DNA from: a virus
Length of the DNA: 28,513 nucleotides
Virus record (IMG/VR): IMGVR_UViG_3300025383_000943
Coordinates: 1 to 28,513 of that record
Reading direction: 5' to 3' (one strand)
Positions 14,490 to 20,631 of this stretch are shown here, one piece after another; the stretch's first letter is position 1; the number at the start of each line of letters is the position of its first letter. The translations under genes were made by a program, and so were the position numbers. The notes below the pieces were generated by a model. That model worked only from the letters and a program-made list of their open reading frames with translations, was not told the origin of the DNA and did no database searches.

Positions 14490-14497
14490 TATTTATC
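14490..14497 (-). promoter_or_regulatory. T4-like late promoter octamer before the sugar cassette
   Basis: GATAAATA on the minus strand, 24 bases before the ATG of the cupin gene and overlapping the clpP stop codon. It matches the NATAAATA form of T4-like late promoters. Expression as a late operon is inferred. Confidence 0.5.
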
Positions 14498-15083
14498 TAT
14501 GCTCAATGATGCTATCACATAATCCATAAGCCAATGCGTGGCGTGCGCTCATATAGTTGTCACGTTCCATATCAGCAGTTAGCTCATCAAATGTTTTACC
14601 CACACTATTGTGTTTAACATAGATGCTGGTCAAGTTACGCTTCATAACCATAATTTCTTCGACTTGGATCAACATATCTGTTGCTTGGCCACGAGCACCG
14701 CCCGAAGGTTGATGTATCATATGGCGTGCATTGGGCAACATCAATCGTTTACCGGCAGCTCCCGCTTGTGCTAGCAATGACCCCATACTGCAGGCCTGTC
14801 CCATAACAATTGTAGATACGTCGGGCTTAATGAACTGCATAGTATCGTAAATTGCCATACCAGCAGTAACAACACCACCAGGACTATTAATATAAAATAA
14901 AATATCCTCATCTGGATTTTCACTTTCCAAGTATAGCATTTGTGCTACAATAAGACTGGCACTGTGTTCATTTACATCTGTGTCCAGCATTACGATTCGT
15001 TCTCTAAGCAGTCGACTGTAGATATCGTAACTGCGTTCGCCATTGGCGGTTTTTTCTAAGACTATTGGTACTAAGTTTGGCAT
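14493..15083 (-). CDS. clpP: ATP-dependent Clp protease proteolytic subunit ClpP
   Basis: The 196-aa product aligns along its whole length with bacterial ClpP from the processed N-terminus (LVPIVLE at 4-10). The Ser-His-Asp triad is intact: S99 in G-Q-A-C-S-M, H124 in M-I-H-Q-P, and D175 in [11 protein letters not shown] (64-70) forms the oxyanion region. No long propeptide is present. ClpP needs an unfoldase (ClpA/ClpX), so the phage subunit probably uses or competes for host unfoldases, altering protein turnover; a role in prohead processing is also conceivable. AGGAGAA precedes the ATG, and a sigma-70 promoter lies at 15103-15131. Confidence 0.95.
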   Translation of the reverse strand: MPNLVPIVLEKTANGERSYDIYSRLLRERIVMLDTDVNEHSASLIVAQMLYLESENPDEDILFYINSPGGVVTAGMAIYDTMQFIKPDVSTIVMGQACSMGSLLAQAGAAGKRLMLPNARHMIHQPSGGARGQATDMLIQVEEIMVMKRNLTSIYVKHNSVGKTFDELTADMERDNYMSARHALAYGLCDSIIEHR

Positions 15084-15102
15084 TAAATTCTCCTATAGAC
15101 TT

Positions 15103-15131
15103 ATTCTACAGGATTTTGCCTGTGTTGTCAA
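15103..15131 (-). promoter_or_regulatory. Sigma-70 promoter of clpP
   Basis: Minus strand: TTGACA, 17-bp spacer, TAGAAT. The stop codon (TGA) of the SprT-like gene is inside the TTGACA, the same arrangement as at 2911-2916. It lies 20 bases before the clpP ATG. Confidence 0.75.
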
Positions 15132-15616
15132 CACTTTGTGAAATCTTGATGACGGAACCAACGCTTTTGTCCGTGACTGGTTTTTAAGTGTAGTCCGTAG
15201 TATTCGAACTGTTCACGCCAAGCAAAAAAACTAGGACCGTGTCCGCCACTGTATTCAAATATACGTTGATTAGGTTGGTCAAACCTCCAAATGTCCCATT
15301 GATACTGATGAACCATTTCGTGTGCAAGTGTGTTCATAAACCATTGTTCGCAAAACCATTTGTCACTGAGTTGTATTTTGCACCAGCTACCGGTATGTTG
15401 CGGCTCGTCCAACCAGTGACACATTCCCCAGCATTTTTTTATAATACATTGTTGAATTTCTGGACGATATAACTCGTTATTGAATACATAACGGTTGATG
15501 ATATTATATGCGTATATTAAATCGTAGTCACTGGGGCGGAACTGCTTACGTCTTTGGTAAGTTATACTGGGCAACGGTTGTGCCATTATTGATCGTATCG
15601 GATTGGGTCTAGCCAC
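15128..15616 (-). CDS. SprT-like zinc metallopeptidase
   Basis: The 162-aa frame holds the zinc motif H99-E100-M-V-H103 and a third ligand candidate H126 in G-G-H-G-P-S-F. These follow in the order typical of SprT/Spartan-type domains. Cellular Spartan cleaves DNA-protein crosslinks; the role of phage versions is unclear. Four cysteines near 57-79 could support the fold, but no C-terminal zinc ribbon is present. Two starts are possible: GTG at 15614-15616, which uses the GAGGG of the terminator stem as ribosome-binding site, or ATG at 15584-15586 (MAQPLPS), with little Shine-Dalgarno signal. The gene lies between an exported-protein operon and clpP. Confidence 0.82.
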   Translation of the reverse strand: MARPNPIRSIMAQPLPSITYQRRKQFRPSDYDLIYAYNIINRYVFNNELYRPEIQQCIIKKCWGMCHWLDEPQHTGSWCKIQLSDKWFCEQWFMNTLAHEMVHQYQWDIWRFDQPNQRIFEYSGGHGPSFFAWREQFEYYGLHLKTSHGQKRWFRHQDFTKC

Positions 15617-15656
15617 AAGAAAGCCCTCGCTTAGGTATTTACACCTAGGGAGGGCT
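15617..15656 (-). terminator. Rho-independent terminator after the LPP20-domain gene
   Basis: A long hairpin (AGCCCTC/GAGGGCT outer stem with further pairing of CTAGGT with ACCTAAG inside) is followed on the minus strand by TTTCTT. It separates the exported-protein operon from the SprT-like gene. Confidence 0.75.
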
Positions 15657-15675
15657 GGTTATATTAGTAGTTTAC

Positions 15676-16671
15676 TTAATTATGATAACTAATTTGTCCA
15701 ATAACTGCACCGGGTTGTTGCAGAGCTGCATCTCTTCGGGCCTTATATTCAGCATTGTTTACATCCAAAAACTGTATATTACCGTTATTGCCATTGGTCA
15801 TACTAACTGGAGCTGAATTTACCATTGGGGTTGGGATAGGATTAACCACAACACCGTTGTTAGTTGGAGCAGGACCATAACTTAGCGGAGCAGAGTTTTG
15901 TTGCTGTGCTTGTACTGGACGCTCATCTGCATCCAACTCATCAAAGGCACGTTGTGAGTTTGACTTCATATTATGATTGGCCAATGCACTTGCACGATTC
16001 TTACGCAACACGCTGTTCTCATCTAAAGGATAACGAACCAATACATAGACTTTGTATCTTTTACCATCAAAAGTAACTTGACTATCTACTTGCTGAAGAT
16101 TAACCAAATCACCATTTGCAGTTTTCTTGATAGCAATTTCTGTAGTCTCTGCCATATCGTCATTGCCTTGATCATTTGCATAAGACTTGGTCATACTCTT
16201 AACCTTGGAGCCAACCATTTCAAGAATCTTACGCTCTGCACTCATACGAGCTTTGTCATAGGCCATTTGCTCGTCGATACTGACTGCAGTACCTGCACTA
16301 AAAATAGCATCATTGCTGTCTTCAGGCAGTCTAGTAAACCAAGCAGGAGCATTATAATCAATTGGTGCTGCCTTGGGAGGAGCATAATTGTTTGCAGGGG
16401 GAGCATAGCTGGCGGTAGTAATACTGCGAACTGGTGCGGCAGGTTGTGTTGGACCGCCGACAATCACTGGGATTGGGGGAGGTGCATCTTTACCACCTAA
16501 AAAGTTTGGCGCATTTCTTTGCCAAGTACTTCTGTTGTCAACAGGTACTGCCATTTGTACAGTGCCAGGGGCAACAATTTCCTGTGCTTGTGCAGTAGGA
16601 GGAGCTATGGTAGCCACTAACTGTGCACCTTGTAAAACTACGCCTGCGGCGGTCATTGCTACGAGATTCAT
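15676..16671 (-). CDS. Exported protein with LPP20-like domain (331 aa)
   Basis: The N-terminus is a signal peptide ending A-Q-A near residue 29, without a lipobox cysteine. A proline-rich linker (60-108) leads to an LPP20-like domain (about 109-216): P-A-W-F, then F-S-A-G-T-A, an Ala-rich helix Y-D-K-A-R-M-S-A, and the closing strand YKVYVLVRYPL. LPP20-family proteins are outer-membrane or periplasmic proteins, some associated with flagella. The C-terminal 110 residues are rich in Asn, Gln and Pro. It has its own perfect sigma-70 promoter (16703-16731) and a terminator behind it. This is an unusual cargo for a phage; envelope remodelling is inferred. Confidence 0.72.
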   Translation of the reverse strand: MNLVAMTAAGVVLQGAQLVATIAPPTAQAQEIVAPGTVQMAVPVDNRSTWQRNAPNFLGGKDAPPPIPVIVGGPTQPAAPVRSITTASYAPPANNYAPPKAAPIDYNAPAWFTRLPEDSNDAIFSAGTAVSIDEQMAYDKARMSAERKILEMVGSKVKSMTKSYANDQGNDDMAETTEIAIKKTANGDLVNLQQVDSQVTFDGKRYKVYVLVRYPLDENSVLRKNRASALANHNMKSNSQRAFDELDADERPVQAQQQNSAPLSYGPAPTNNGVVVNPIPTPMVNSAPVSMTNGNNGNIQFLDVNNAEYKARRDAALQQPGAVIGQISYHN

Positions 16672-16702
16672 AATTTACCTTTCGGTTGTTGATAATAATT
16701 CA

Positions 16703-16731
16703 ATTATACACGATTTGTTAAAATTTGTCAA
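16703..16731 (-). promoter_or_regulatory. Perfect consensus sigma-70 promoter of the LPP20-domain gene
   Basis: Minus strand: TTGACA, 17-bp spacer, TATAAT, 32 bases before the ATG at 16671. It overlaps the 3' end of the preceding exported-protein gene (stop at 16718). Confidence 0.88.
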
Positions 16732-17095
16732 TGACTTGCCAAATATTTGGCTGTACTTGACACGCTACACCCTGATACTGAACCAAATCTCTTTGGTTAG
16801 AACCAGTTTCCGCAAACCATCTGCATACTGTATGACGGTATACGAAATCTTGTTTGATCACTGGATGTTGTGGCAGTTGTACCCCGCGCACCATATCACC
16901 AATGTTCATACTTCTTACTTCCACTCCAGGCTCTTCGACGCAAGTTTCTTGCTTGGTAGAATTCATATGCCCTTGTGCATTTTGATCTGTCTTAACTTCG
17001 TACCTACATTCAGTTCGCCCTTCAAAGTTAGCCACAACTTCTGCTTGTGCCAAACCTGTACTGGCTAAAATCGAAATCAATAATAATGCTTTCAT
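16718..17095 (-). CDS. Small exported cysteine-containing protein (125 aa)
   Basis: I place the start at ATG 17093-17095 (MKALLLISILASTGLAQA), which overlaps the previous stop by ATGA and has AAGGA upstream. A longer frame to 17119 adds only residues that spoil the signal peptide. Cleavage after AQA near residue 18 leaves about 107 residues with four cysteines, enough for two disulphides in the periplasm. It has no recognised domain. It is co-transcribed with three other small genes from the promoter at 17704-17732. Confidence 0.72.
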   Translation of the reverse strand: MKALLLISILASTGLAQAEVVANFEGRTECRYEVKTDQNAQGHMNSTKQETCVEEPGVEVRSMNIGDMVRGVQLPQHPVIKQDFVYRHTVCRWFAETGSNQRDLVQYQGVACQVQPNIWQVIDKF

Positions 17096-17406
17096 TGACA
17101 GTAGGTCCTTAATTGCCAAATCTTACTACGAGCAATCGCATTCACACGCCTTACATCACCTGTTAGTGTTTCGGGCATACGTGGTTGATTGCCAACTTGA
17201 GATTCTAGTGCCGCAATAATCAAATCTTTTTGATCGCAACTAAGACCAATGTTACGAATTTGATCGTAATTCATTTGCAATAGTGTTGGATAATTAGACA
17301 CTCTTAACACTTCGACCTTTCCATTGATATTTGGAATATTACCAAGTATCGGTTGAGCCTGAGCCAACGTGCCAATTAATCCTGCGACAACCAAAAGTTG
17401 TTTCAT
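17092..17406 (-). CDS. Small exported protein (104 aa)
   Basis: The 104-aa product starts MKQLLVVAGLIGTLAQAQ, a signal peptide with likely cleavage after AQA (about residue 17). The mature part has two cysteines (about 58 and 103) and otherwise no known motif. Its start overlaps the 55-aa gene by ATGA, and its stop overlaps the next exported protein by ATGA, so all are translationally coupled. It may act with its neighbours in the periplasm, but the function is unknown. Confidence 0.72.
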   Translation of the reverse strand: MKQLLVVAGLIGTLAQAQPILGNIPNINGKVEVLRVSNYPTLLQMNYDQIRNIGLSCDQKDLIIAALESQVGNQPRMPETLTGDVRRVNAIARSKIWQLRTYCQ

Positions 17407-17570
17407 TTGCGGTTCCTGTGTTTGTATCCAACCAAAACTTCTTTGAGTGCTTGTCCAGCTACCTGAGGATGTACACCTGCATTTCTAGCAACATAACGAA
17501 TTGCTTCGTTAGTGGGCAGTTGAAGTTCAAAAATAGCAGTGGTTGCAGTTGACAAAATTTGGTCGCTCAT
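17403..17570 (-). CDS. Small hypothetical protein (55 aa)
   Basis: A 55-aa frame from ATG 17568-17570 begins MSDQILSTATTAIFELQLPT and ends in a basic tail (YKHRNRK). A TAAGGA sequence 5-10 bases upstream serves as ribosome-binding site. It overlaps the next gene by ATGA, which argues strongly that it is real. It looks helical and soluble. No family was recognised. Confidence 0.68.
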   Translation of the reverse strand: MSDQILSTATTAIFELQLPTNEAIRYVARNAGVHPQVAGQALKEVLVGYKHRNRK

Positions 17571-17581
17571 TTGAATAGTCC

Positions 17582-17674
17582 TTATTGATTTTTAATTGAA
17601 TTAATACGTTCTGCAGCTTCTACTATGCAAGCAAGTGCAAATCCTAAACACATAAAACTAAGTGACATTGTCAT
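17582..17674 (-). CDS. Tiny membrane or exported peptide (30 aa)
   Basis: A 30-aa frame (MTMSLSFMCLGFALACIVEA, then a charged tail) starts at ATG 17672-17674. GGAG lies upstream and a perfect sigma-70 promoter lies 30 bases before it. The first 18 residues could form one membrane span. As the first gene of a coupled series it is likely translated, although a peptide this short cannot be assigned a function from sequence. Confidence 0.5.
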   Translation of the reverse strand: MTMSLSFMCLGFALACIVEAAERINSIKNQ

Positions 17675-17703
17675 TTACGACTCCATTTTGTTAATATGTA
17701 TGT

Positions 17704-17732
17704 ATTATAGCAAGGTTCGGAATTTATGTCAA
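17704..17732 (-). promoter_or_regulatory. Perfect consensus sigma-70 promoter of the exported-protein operon
   Basis: Minus strand: TTGACA, 17-bp spacer, TATAAT with an extended -10 (TGC). The T-run of the preceding terminator runs directly into the TTGACA, so terminator and promoter share bases. Confidence 0.9.
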
Positions 17733-17762
17733 AAAAATAACCCGCGGATTAGGCGGGTTATT
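17730..17762 (-). terminator. Rho-independent terminator after the phasin-like gene
   Basis: A stem of 10 bp (AATAACCCGC/GCGGGTTATT) with a 7-base loop is followed on the minus strand by seven T. It ends the phasin-like transcript and abuts the next promoter. Confidence 0.88.
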
Positions 17763-17768
17763 TGGGAG

Positions 17769-17810
17769 TGTTGTATAATTACAACAGTAATACTAAGGTA
17801 TTACTTTTTT
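17769..17810. other. Two adjacent hairpins at the end of the phasin-like gene
   Basis: The first hairpin is TGTTGTA-TAAT-TACAACA (17769-17786). The second is AGTAATAC-TAAG-GTATTACT (17786-17805), followed on the plus strand by a T-run to 17810. The second looks like a plus-strand terminator and overlaps the stop codon of the minus-strand gene. It may block antisense transcription or protect the 3' end of the mRNA. Confidence 0.6.
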
Positions 17811-18061
17811 GTAGCAGTTGTAAATGTGTCTAAAATTTTGGAATAGTCAATTTTAGAGAATTTCTGTACAATTTTGGCCGTTTCTTCGGTCATTGTTGTA
17901 GCAGTATCTACTCCAGTTTTAACTGCTTTTTTAGTATAGTCACTTTGTGCATCAACAAAGTCATTCATTGCTTTGGCAATGGCTTCATTTGTTACAAAAG
18001 TCTTAACCCACATTTTCTTAGTAGTTTGAATGCTATCAATAGCTGTATCTAATCCGAACAT
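17801..18061 (-). CDS. Phasin-like small helical protein (86 aa)
   Basis: I start it at ATG 18059-18061 (MFGLDTAIDS), with AAGGAG 8 bases upstream; a longer frame to 18091 would remove the leader. The 86 residues are predicted to be almost fully helical and amphipathic, with the phasin-like V-D-A-Q-x-D-Y-x-K-K-A segment (about 37-47). Phasins coat polyhydroxyalkanoate granules, and related proteins act as membrane- or DNA-associated helices. The match is by pattern only. A late-type octamer (AATAAATA) lies upstream and a strong terminator downstream. Confidence 0.55.
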   Translation of the reverse strand: MFGLDTAIDSIQTTKKMWVKTFVTNEAIAKAMNDFVDAQSDYTKKAVKTGVDTATTMTEETAKIVQKFSKIDYSKILDTFTTATKK

Positions 18062-18092
18062 AATATATCTCCTTAAAATTGTATTGTACATT

Positions 18093-18100
18093 TATTTATT
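18093..18100 (-). promoter_or_regulatory. T4-like late promoter octamer before the phasin-like gene
   Basis: AATAAATA on the minus strand, 32 bases before the ATG at 18061. It matches NATAAATA; there is no sigma-70 -35 at the right distance. Confidence 0.5.
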
Positions 18101-18189
18101 GCAGTGCACAATGGTTTTTCAAGAAAAAATTGCAGATTAGTATTGGCTCACTAAATACTTGATCCAATCAATCATTTAAGGAGATTCAA

Positions 18190-18498
18190 ATGGAACTTAT
18201 CATCGCTATAGCAATTGTGGCAATCGGTGTCGCAATTTGGTTTAATCGTAAAAAACCCGAAGCACCAAAAGTCGAAGCAGAAACATTTTCTGACAACGGC
18301 ATCAAGTTTACTGCACCAAAGGAAGAAGCACCAGCTCCTGTAGCTGAAGTTGTAGAAACTCCTGCCGCCGAAGTAAAACCAGCCAAAAAGCCACGTGCTA
18401 AAAAGCCAGCCGTTGTAGCCAAAACTGCAACTACTGCTAAAAAAGCAGCCGCAGCAAAAAAGGCTCCCGCAAAACCACGGAAGCCTAAAACAGTTTAA
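18190..18498 (+). CDS. Membrane-anchored Lys/Ala/Pro-rich protein with H1-like tail
   Basis: The 102-aa product starts with a membrane span (about 2-18, LIIAIAIVAIGVAIW) followed by N-R-K-K. A short acidic/proline linker leads to a strongly basic C-terminus (about 62-102) with K-K-P-R-A-K-K-P and repeats of A-K-K-A, like the tail of histone H1 or bacterial H1-like proteins. TAAGGAG lies 7 bases before the ATG. The topology suggests a short N-terminus outside and a basic tail in the cytoplasm, which could tether nucleic acid to the membrane. It is transcribed divergently from the phasin-like gene and followed by a terminator. It is not assigned to a family. Confidence 0.7.
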   Translation: MELIIAIAIVAIGVAIWFNRKKPEAPKVEAETFSDNGIKFTAPKEEAPAPVAEVVETPAAEVKPAKKPRAKKPAVVAKTATTAKKAAAAKKAPAKPRKPKTV

Positions 18499-18521
18499 TT
18501 TTTTATTATTAAGAAATTAGC

Positions 18522-18549
18522 AAGCCAGCGTAACAGCTGGCTTTTTTTT
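18522..18549 (+). terminator. Rho-independent terminator after the H1-like gene
   Basis: A perfect 8-bp stem (AAGCCAGC/GCTGGCTT) with a 6-base loop is followed by eight T on the plus strand. It ends just before the stop of the convergent gene at 18552. Confidence 0.9.
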
Positions 18550-18551
18550 GA

Positions 18552-18854
18552 TTAAGCAGTCTTAAATGTAGCACCAGGAATACTGCTGGAGTAAACTGTG
18601 CCAATTTGTTGAACTGTGACAACACTGGATCCACCGCTGGCTAAAAATGCAATTTGATTGCCCAATCCTTGCATATTGATGTATCTAACAGTTTCTGCTG
18701 GAATTATTTCGCAATTACCTGCGTAGGCTGTAGCACTTGCTCCTACTGCATAAAACACTGGATATGCACCAACACTAACACGTACTTTGGTACTGGCAAC
18801 GGCAGAGCTTGCTGTACTAGAGCCTGTGCCTGCTGAAATAACTTGGACTGTCAT
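18552..18854 (-). CDS. Small beta-rich virion-like protein (100 aa)
   Basis: The 100-aa product (MTVQVISAGTGSSTASSAVA at the start) is low in charge and rich in Ser, Thr, Ala, Gly and Val. Strand-like segments such as TKVRVSVGAYPVFYAVG and a C-terminal SSVVTVQQIGTVY are visible. This composition is common in small phage decoration or fibre-associated proteins, but no family was recognised. A late-type octamer (CATAAATA) at 18879-18886 and a Shine-Dalgarno-like AAGGAA fit a structural role. Function is inferred from composition only. Confidence 0.6.
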   Translation of the reverse strand: MTVQVISAGTGSSTASSAVASTKVRVSVGAYPVFYAVGASATAYAGNCEIIPAETVRYINMQGLGNQIAFLASGGSSVVTVQQIGTVYSSSIPGATFKTA

Positions 18855-18878
18855 ACTAAAATTCCTTAGGTATATGAT

Positions 18879-18886
18879 TATTTATG
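18879..18886 (-). promoter_or_regulatory. T4-like late promoter octamer before the virion-like gene
   Basis: CATAAATA on the minus strand, 25 bases before the ATG at 18854. It fits the NATAAATA pattern. Confidence 0.5.
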
Positions 18887-18910
18887 CAAAAATCATTTTG
18901 GCATAAGCTG

Positions 18911-18918
18911 TATAAATA
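18911..18918 (+). promoter_or_regulatory. T4-like late promoter octamer before the homing endonuclease
   Basis: TATAAATA on the plus strand, an exact match to the T4 late promoter, 64 bases before the ATG of the GIY-YIG gene. T4 homing endonuclease genes often have their own late promoters. Confidence 0.6.
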
Positions 18919-18981
18919 TTAATGCGGATCGCGATACTGGACATATCCACCCGCTCTAACAGTTTATAAGGAACTATCAGC

Positions 18982-19560
18982 ATGACTATTTACCTATATG
19001 TTAAAACCCATCAAATAACAGGGTTAAAATACCTCGGCAAAACTACTAAAAATCCACATACATATCTAGGATCAGGTGTAGATTGGAAATTGCATCTTAA
19101 AGAATACGGAATCGACCATAAAACAGAAATTATTAAAGAATGCCAATCAAATGCCGAATTAAACAAGTGGGGCCGATACTATAGCAATTTATGGAATGTA
19201 GTTGAAAGTAAAGAATGGGCCAATCGAATTCCAGAAACAGGTGGCGGTCAATGCTTGCCAGAAACAGCCAAAAAAATATCTGCTAAACTAAAAGGTAGAA
19301 AGAAACCTATTAGGACTACAGAACATACGGTTAATTTAAGTAATGCTAACAAAGGTATTCAAAGACCAAGAACAGCAGAACATCAAAAAGCGTGGAATGA
19401 ATCTTCTAAAAAAAATTGGGATAACAATCCTGGACGTAAACAAAAAGTTTCTGCATTAGGTAAATCTAATGCAGGTCGTAAACATACTGTTGAAACACTA
19501 GAAAAGAAAAGACAAGCTATGTTAAAATATTGGCAAACTAAAAGATCCCAAGTTGTTTAG
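18982..19560 (+). CDS. GIY-YIG homing endonuclease with NUMOD3-like repeats
   Basis: The 192-aa product has a GIY-YIG-like catalytic domain at 2-80: I-Y-L-Y-V, then L-K-Y-L-G-K-T in the YIG position, and a Y-L-G-S-G turn. The C-terminal half carries basic NUMOD3-type elements (A-K-K-I-S-A-K-L-K-G-R-K near 92-103, with similar motifs near 127 and 150-160). Such free-standing phage enzymes cut sites near their own gene and spread into related genomes. AAGGAAC lies upstream of the ATG. The gene stands alone on the plus strand between minus-strand genes and overlaps the 3' end of the UV endonuclease gene by 23 bases, consistent with insertion. Confidence 0.85.
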   Translation: MTIYLYVKTHQITGLKYLGKTTKNPHTYLGSGVDWKLHLKEYGIDHKTEIIKECQSNAELNKWGRYYSNLWNVVESKEWANRIPETGGGQCLPETAKKISAKLKGRKKPIRTTEHTVNLSNANKGIQRPRTAEHQKAWNESSKKNWDNNPGRKQKVSALGKSNAGRKHTVETLEKKRQAMLKYWQTKRSQVV

Positions 19561-20578
19561 CTTGATTGTATAAACCAAAACTAGCCAAGTTTTTACCTTT
19601 GCTTTCCGACATAATATCAAATCGATCTAAAAAACTCAGCGCCCACTCATTAACTGCGTTGTTCCAGTAGAAGTTACTGTGTGCACGTAGTTTGGCTTTT
19701 TTGTAGCCAGTGGCTAGCAATTGAGTATGGTCAGGCATTCTGAGGGGATCATGGCCAACAAGAACATCTTCACGACTGACGCTATAATGCATAGTAGGAC
19801 GAACATCGCGCCAGCTATCAACCACCCTAGCGACTCTGTGATCTTGTGGACTGATGTATTCACCTTCGCGGATCCAATGGTGATGAATGTCCAAAACAAT
19901 AGGCAGTATGTCGGCAAGTTCAAGACAATCATCTAAGCCCCACGAGTTTTCTTCGTTTTCGATAGTGATACAGTTTCTAGCTTCGGGCGATAAGCGGTTA
20001 TATGCCAACCGGATGCCTGCGGGACCTTGACGGCCTGCAATGTGGACGTTGATCTTAAAGTCCTGGAAACGCTTGCCAAATCCCATCCAACGGGCCATTG
20101 TTGCATGATATTCAAACTCCTCTATACTTCTGTTGACAATGTCTGGATTATCTGATGCCAAGACTGTAAACTGACCTGGATGGAAGCTAAGACGCACATT
20201 GCGTAGCCTAGCGATATCGCCCACTTGCTGAAAGTGCTTTTCGCAGTAATCACGGATATCACTCCTGCGCCAGAAATAGCTCCAATCATTATGAGTGTAC
20301 ACAGGCAGTACATCACTGCCAATACGGACCATACGTAAGGATTCATCTAAGTTACCTACTCTTTCAACAAGTTTACGAATTGATTCTATGTTATGGACCA
20401 TAAGGTCCCATAGTCGTTGTTCTGCAACTTCACGAGTTTGACGATTAAGCCACGCTACTGTAGTAGTTCCGCAGTTGAATTCTTTGGCAGTATCTTTTTG
20501 TTTGATACCGTCGATTTGGCTGGGCCCGTCAATCCACTTGCAGGCAAAGCCGATACGTCTAAGATTTGTGTGTTGCAT
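19538..20578 (-). CDS. uvsE: UV damage endonuclease (UvsE/UVDE family)
   Basis: The 346-aa protein matches the UVDE TIM-barrel family over its length. It begins RRIGFACKWI, then L-S-F-H-P-G-Q-F (near 130), N-V-H-I-A-G, I-T-I-E-N-E-E-N and D-I-H-H-H-W, which supply the His/Asp/Glu ligands of the metal cluster, and a C-terminal M-H-Y-S-V-S-R. The enzyme nicks DNA 5' to UV photoproducts and starts alternative excision repair. A perfect sigma-70 promoter lies directly before the ATG; TATAAT is followed by six bases and the ATG, so the mRNA should be leaderless. Its 3' end overlaps the homing endonuclease gene. Confidence 0.92.
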   Translation of the reverse strand: MQHTNLRRIGFACKWIDGPSQIDGIKQKDTAKEFNCGTTTVAWLNRQTREVAEQRLWDLMVHNIESIRKLVERVGNLDESLRMVRIGSDVLPVYTHNDWSYFWRRSDIRDYCEKHFQQVGDIARLRNVRLSFHPGQFTVLASDNPDIVNRSIEEFEYHATMARWMGFGKRFQDFKINVHIAGRQGPAGIRLAYNRLSPEARNCITIENEENSWGLDDCLELADILPIVLDIHHHWIREGEYISPQDHRVARVVDSWRDVRPTMHYSVSREDVLVGHDPLRMPDHTQLLATGYKKAKLRAHSNFYWNNAVNEWALSFLDRFDIMSESKGKNLASFGLYNQAKQLGIF

Positions 20579-20584
20579 AGATGT

Positions 20585-20613
20585 ATTATAGCAGTATATT
20601 ATAATACTGTCAA
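20585..20613 (-). promoter_or_regulatory. Perfect sigma-70 promoter giving a leaderless uvsE mRNA
   Basis: Minus strand: TTGACA, 17-bp spacer, TATAAT with an extended -10 (TGC). The ATG of uvsE follows TATAAT after six bases, so the expected transcription start is at or next to the A of ATG. Confidence 0.88.
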
Positions 20614-20631
20614 ATTGGAATTACACCAAAA

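Noticed and set aside
18062-18091. Longer start of the phasin-like gene at 18091
   Set aside because: An AAGGAG at the right distance serves the ATG at 18061, and the extension is basic and unrelated to the helical protein.
18913-18981. Riboregulatory hairpin in the leader of the homing endonuclease gene
   Set aside because: Short complementary pieces (GCGG/CCGC and GGAT/ATCC) exist but do not form a convincing stem covering the ribosome-binding site.
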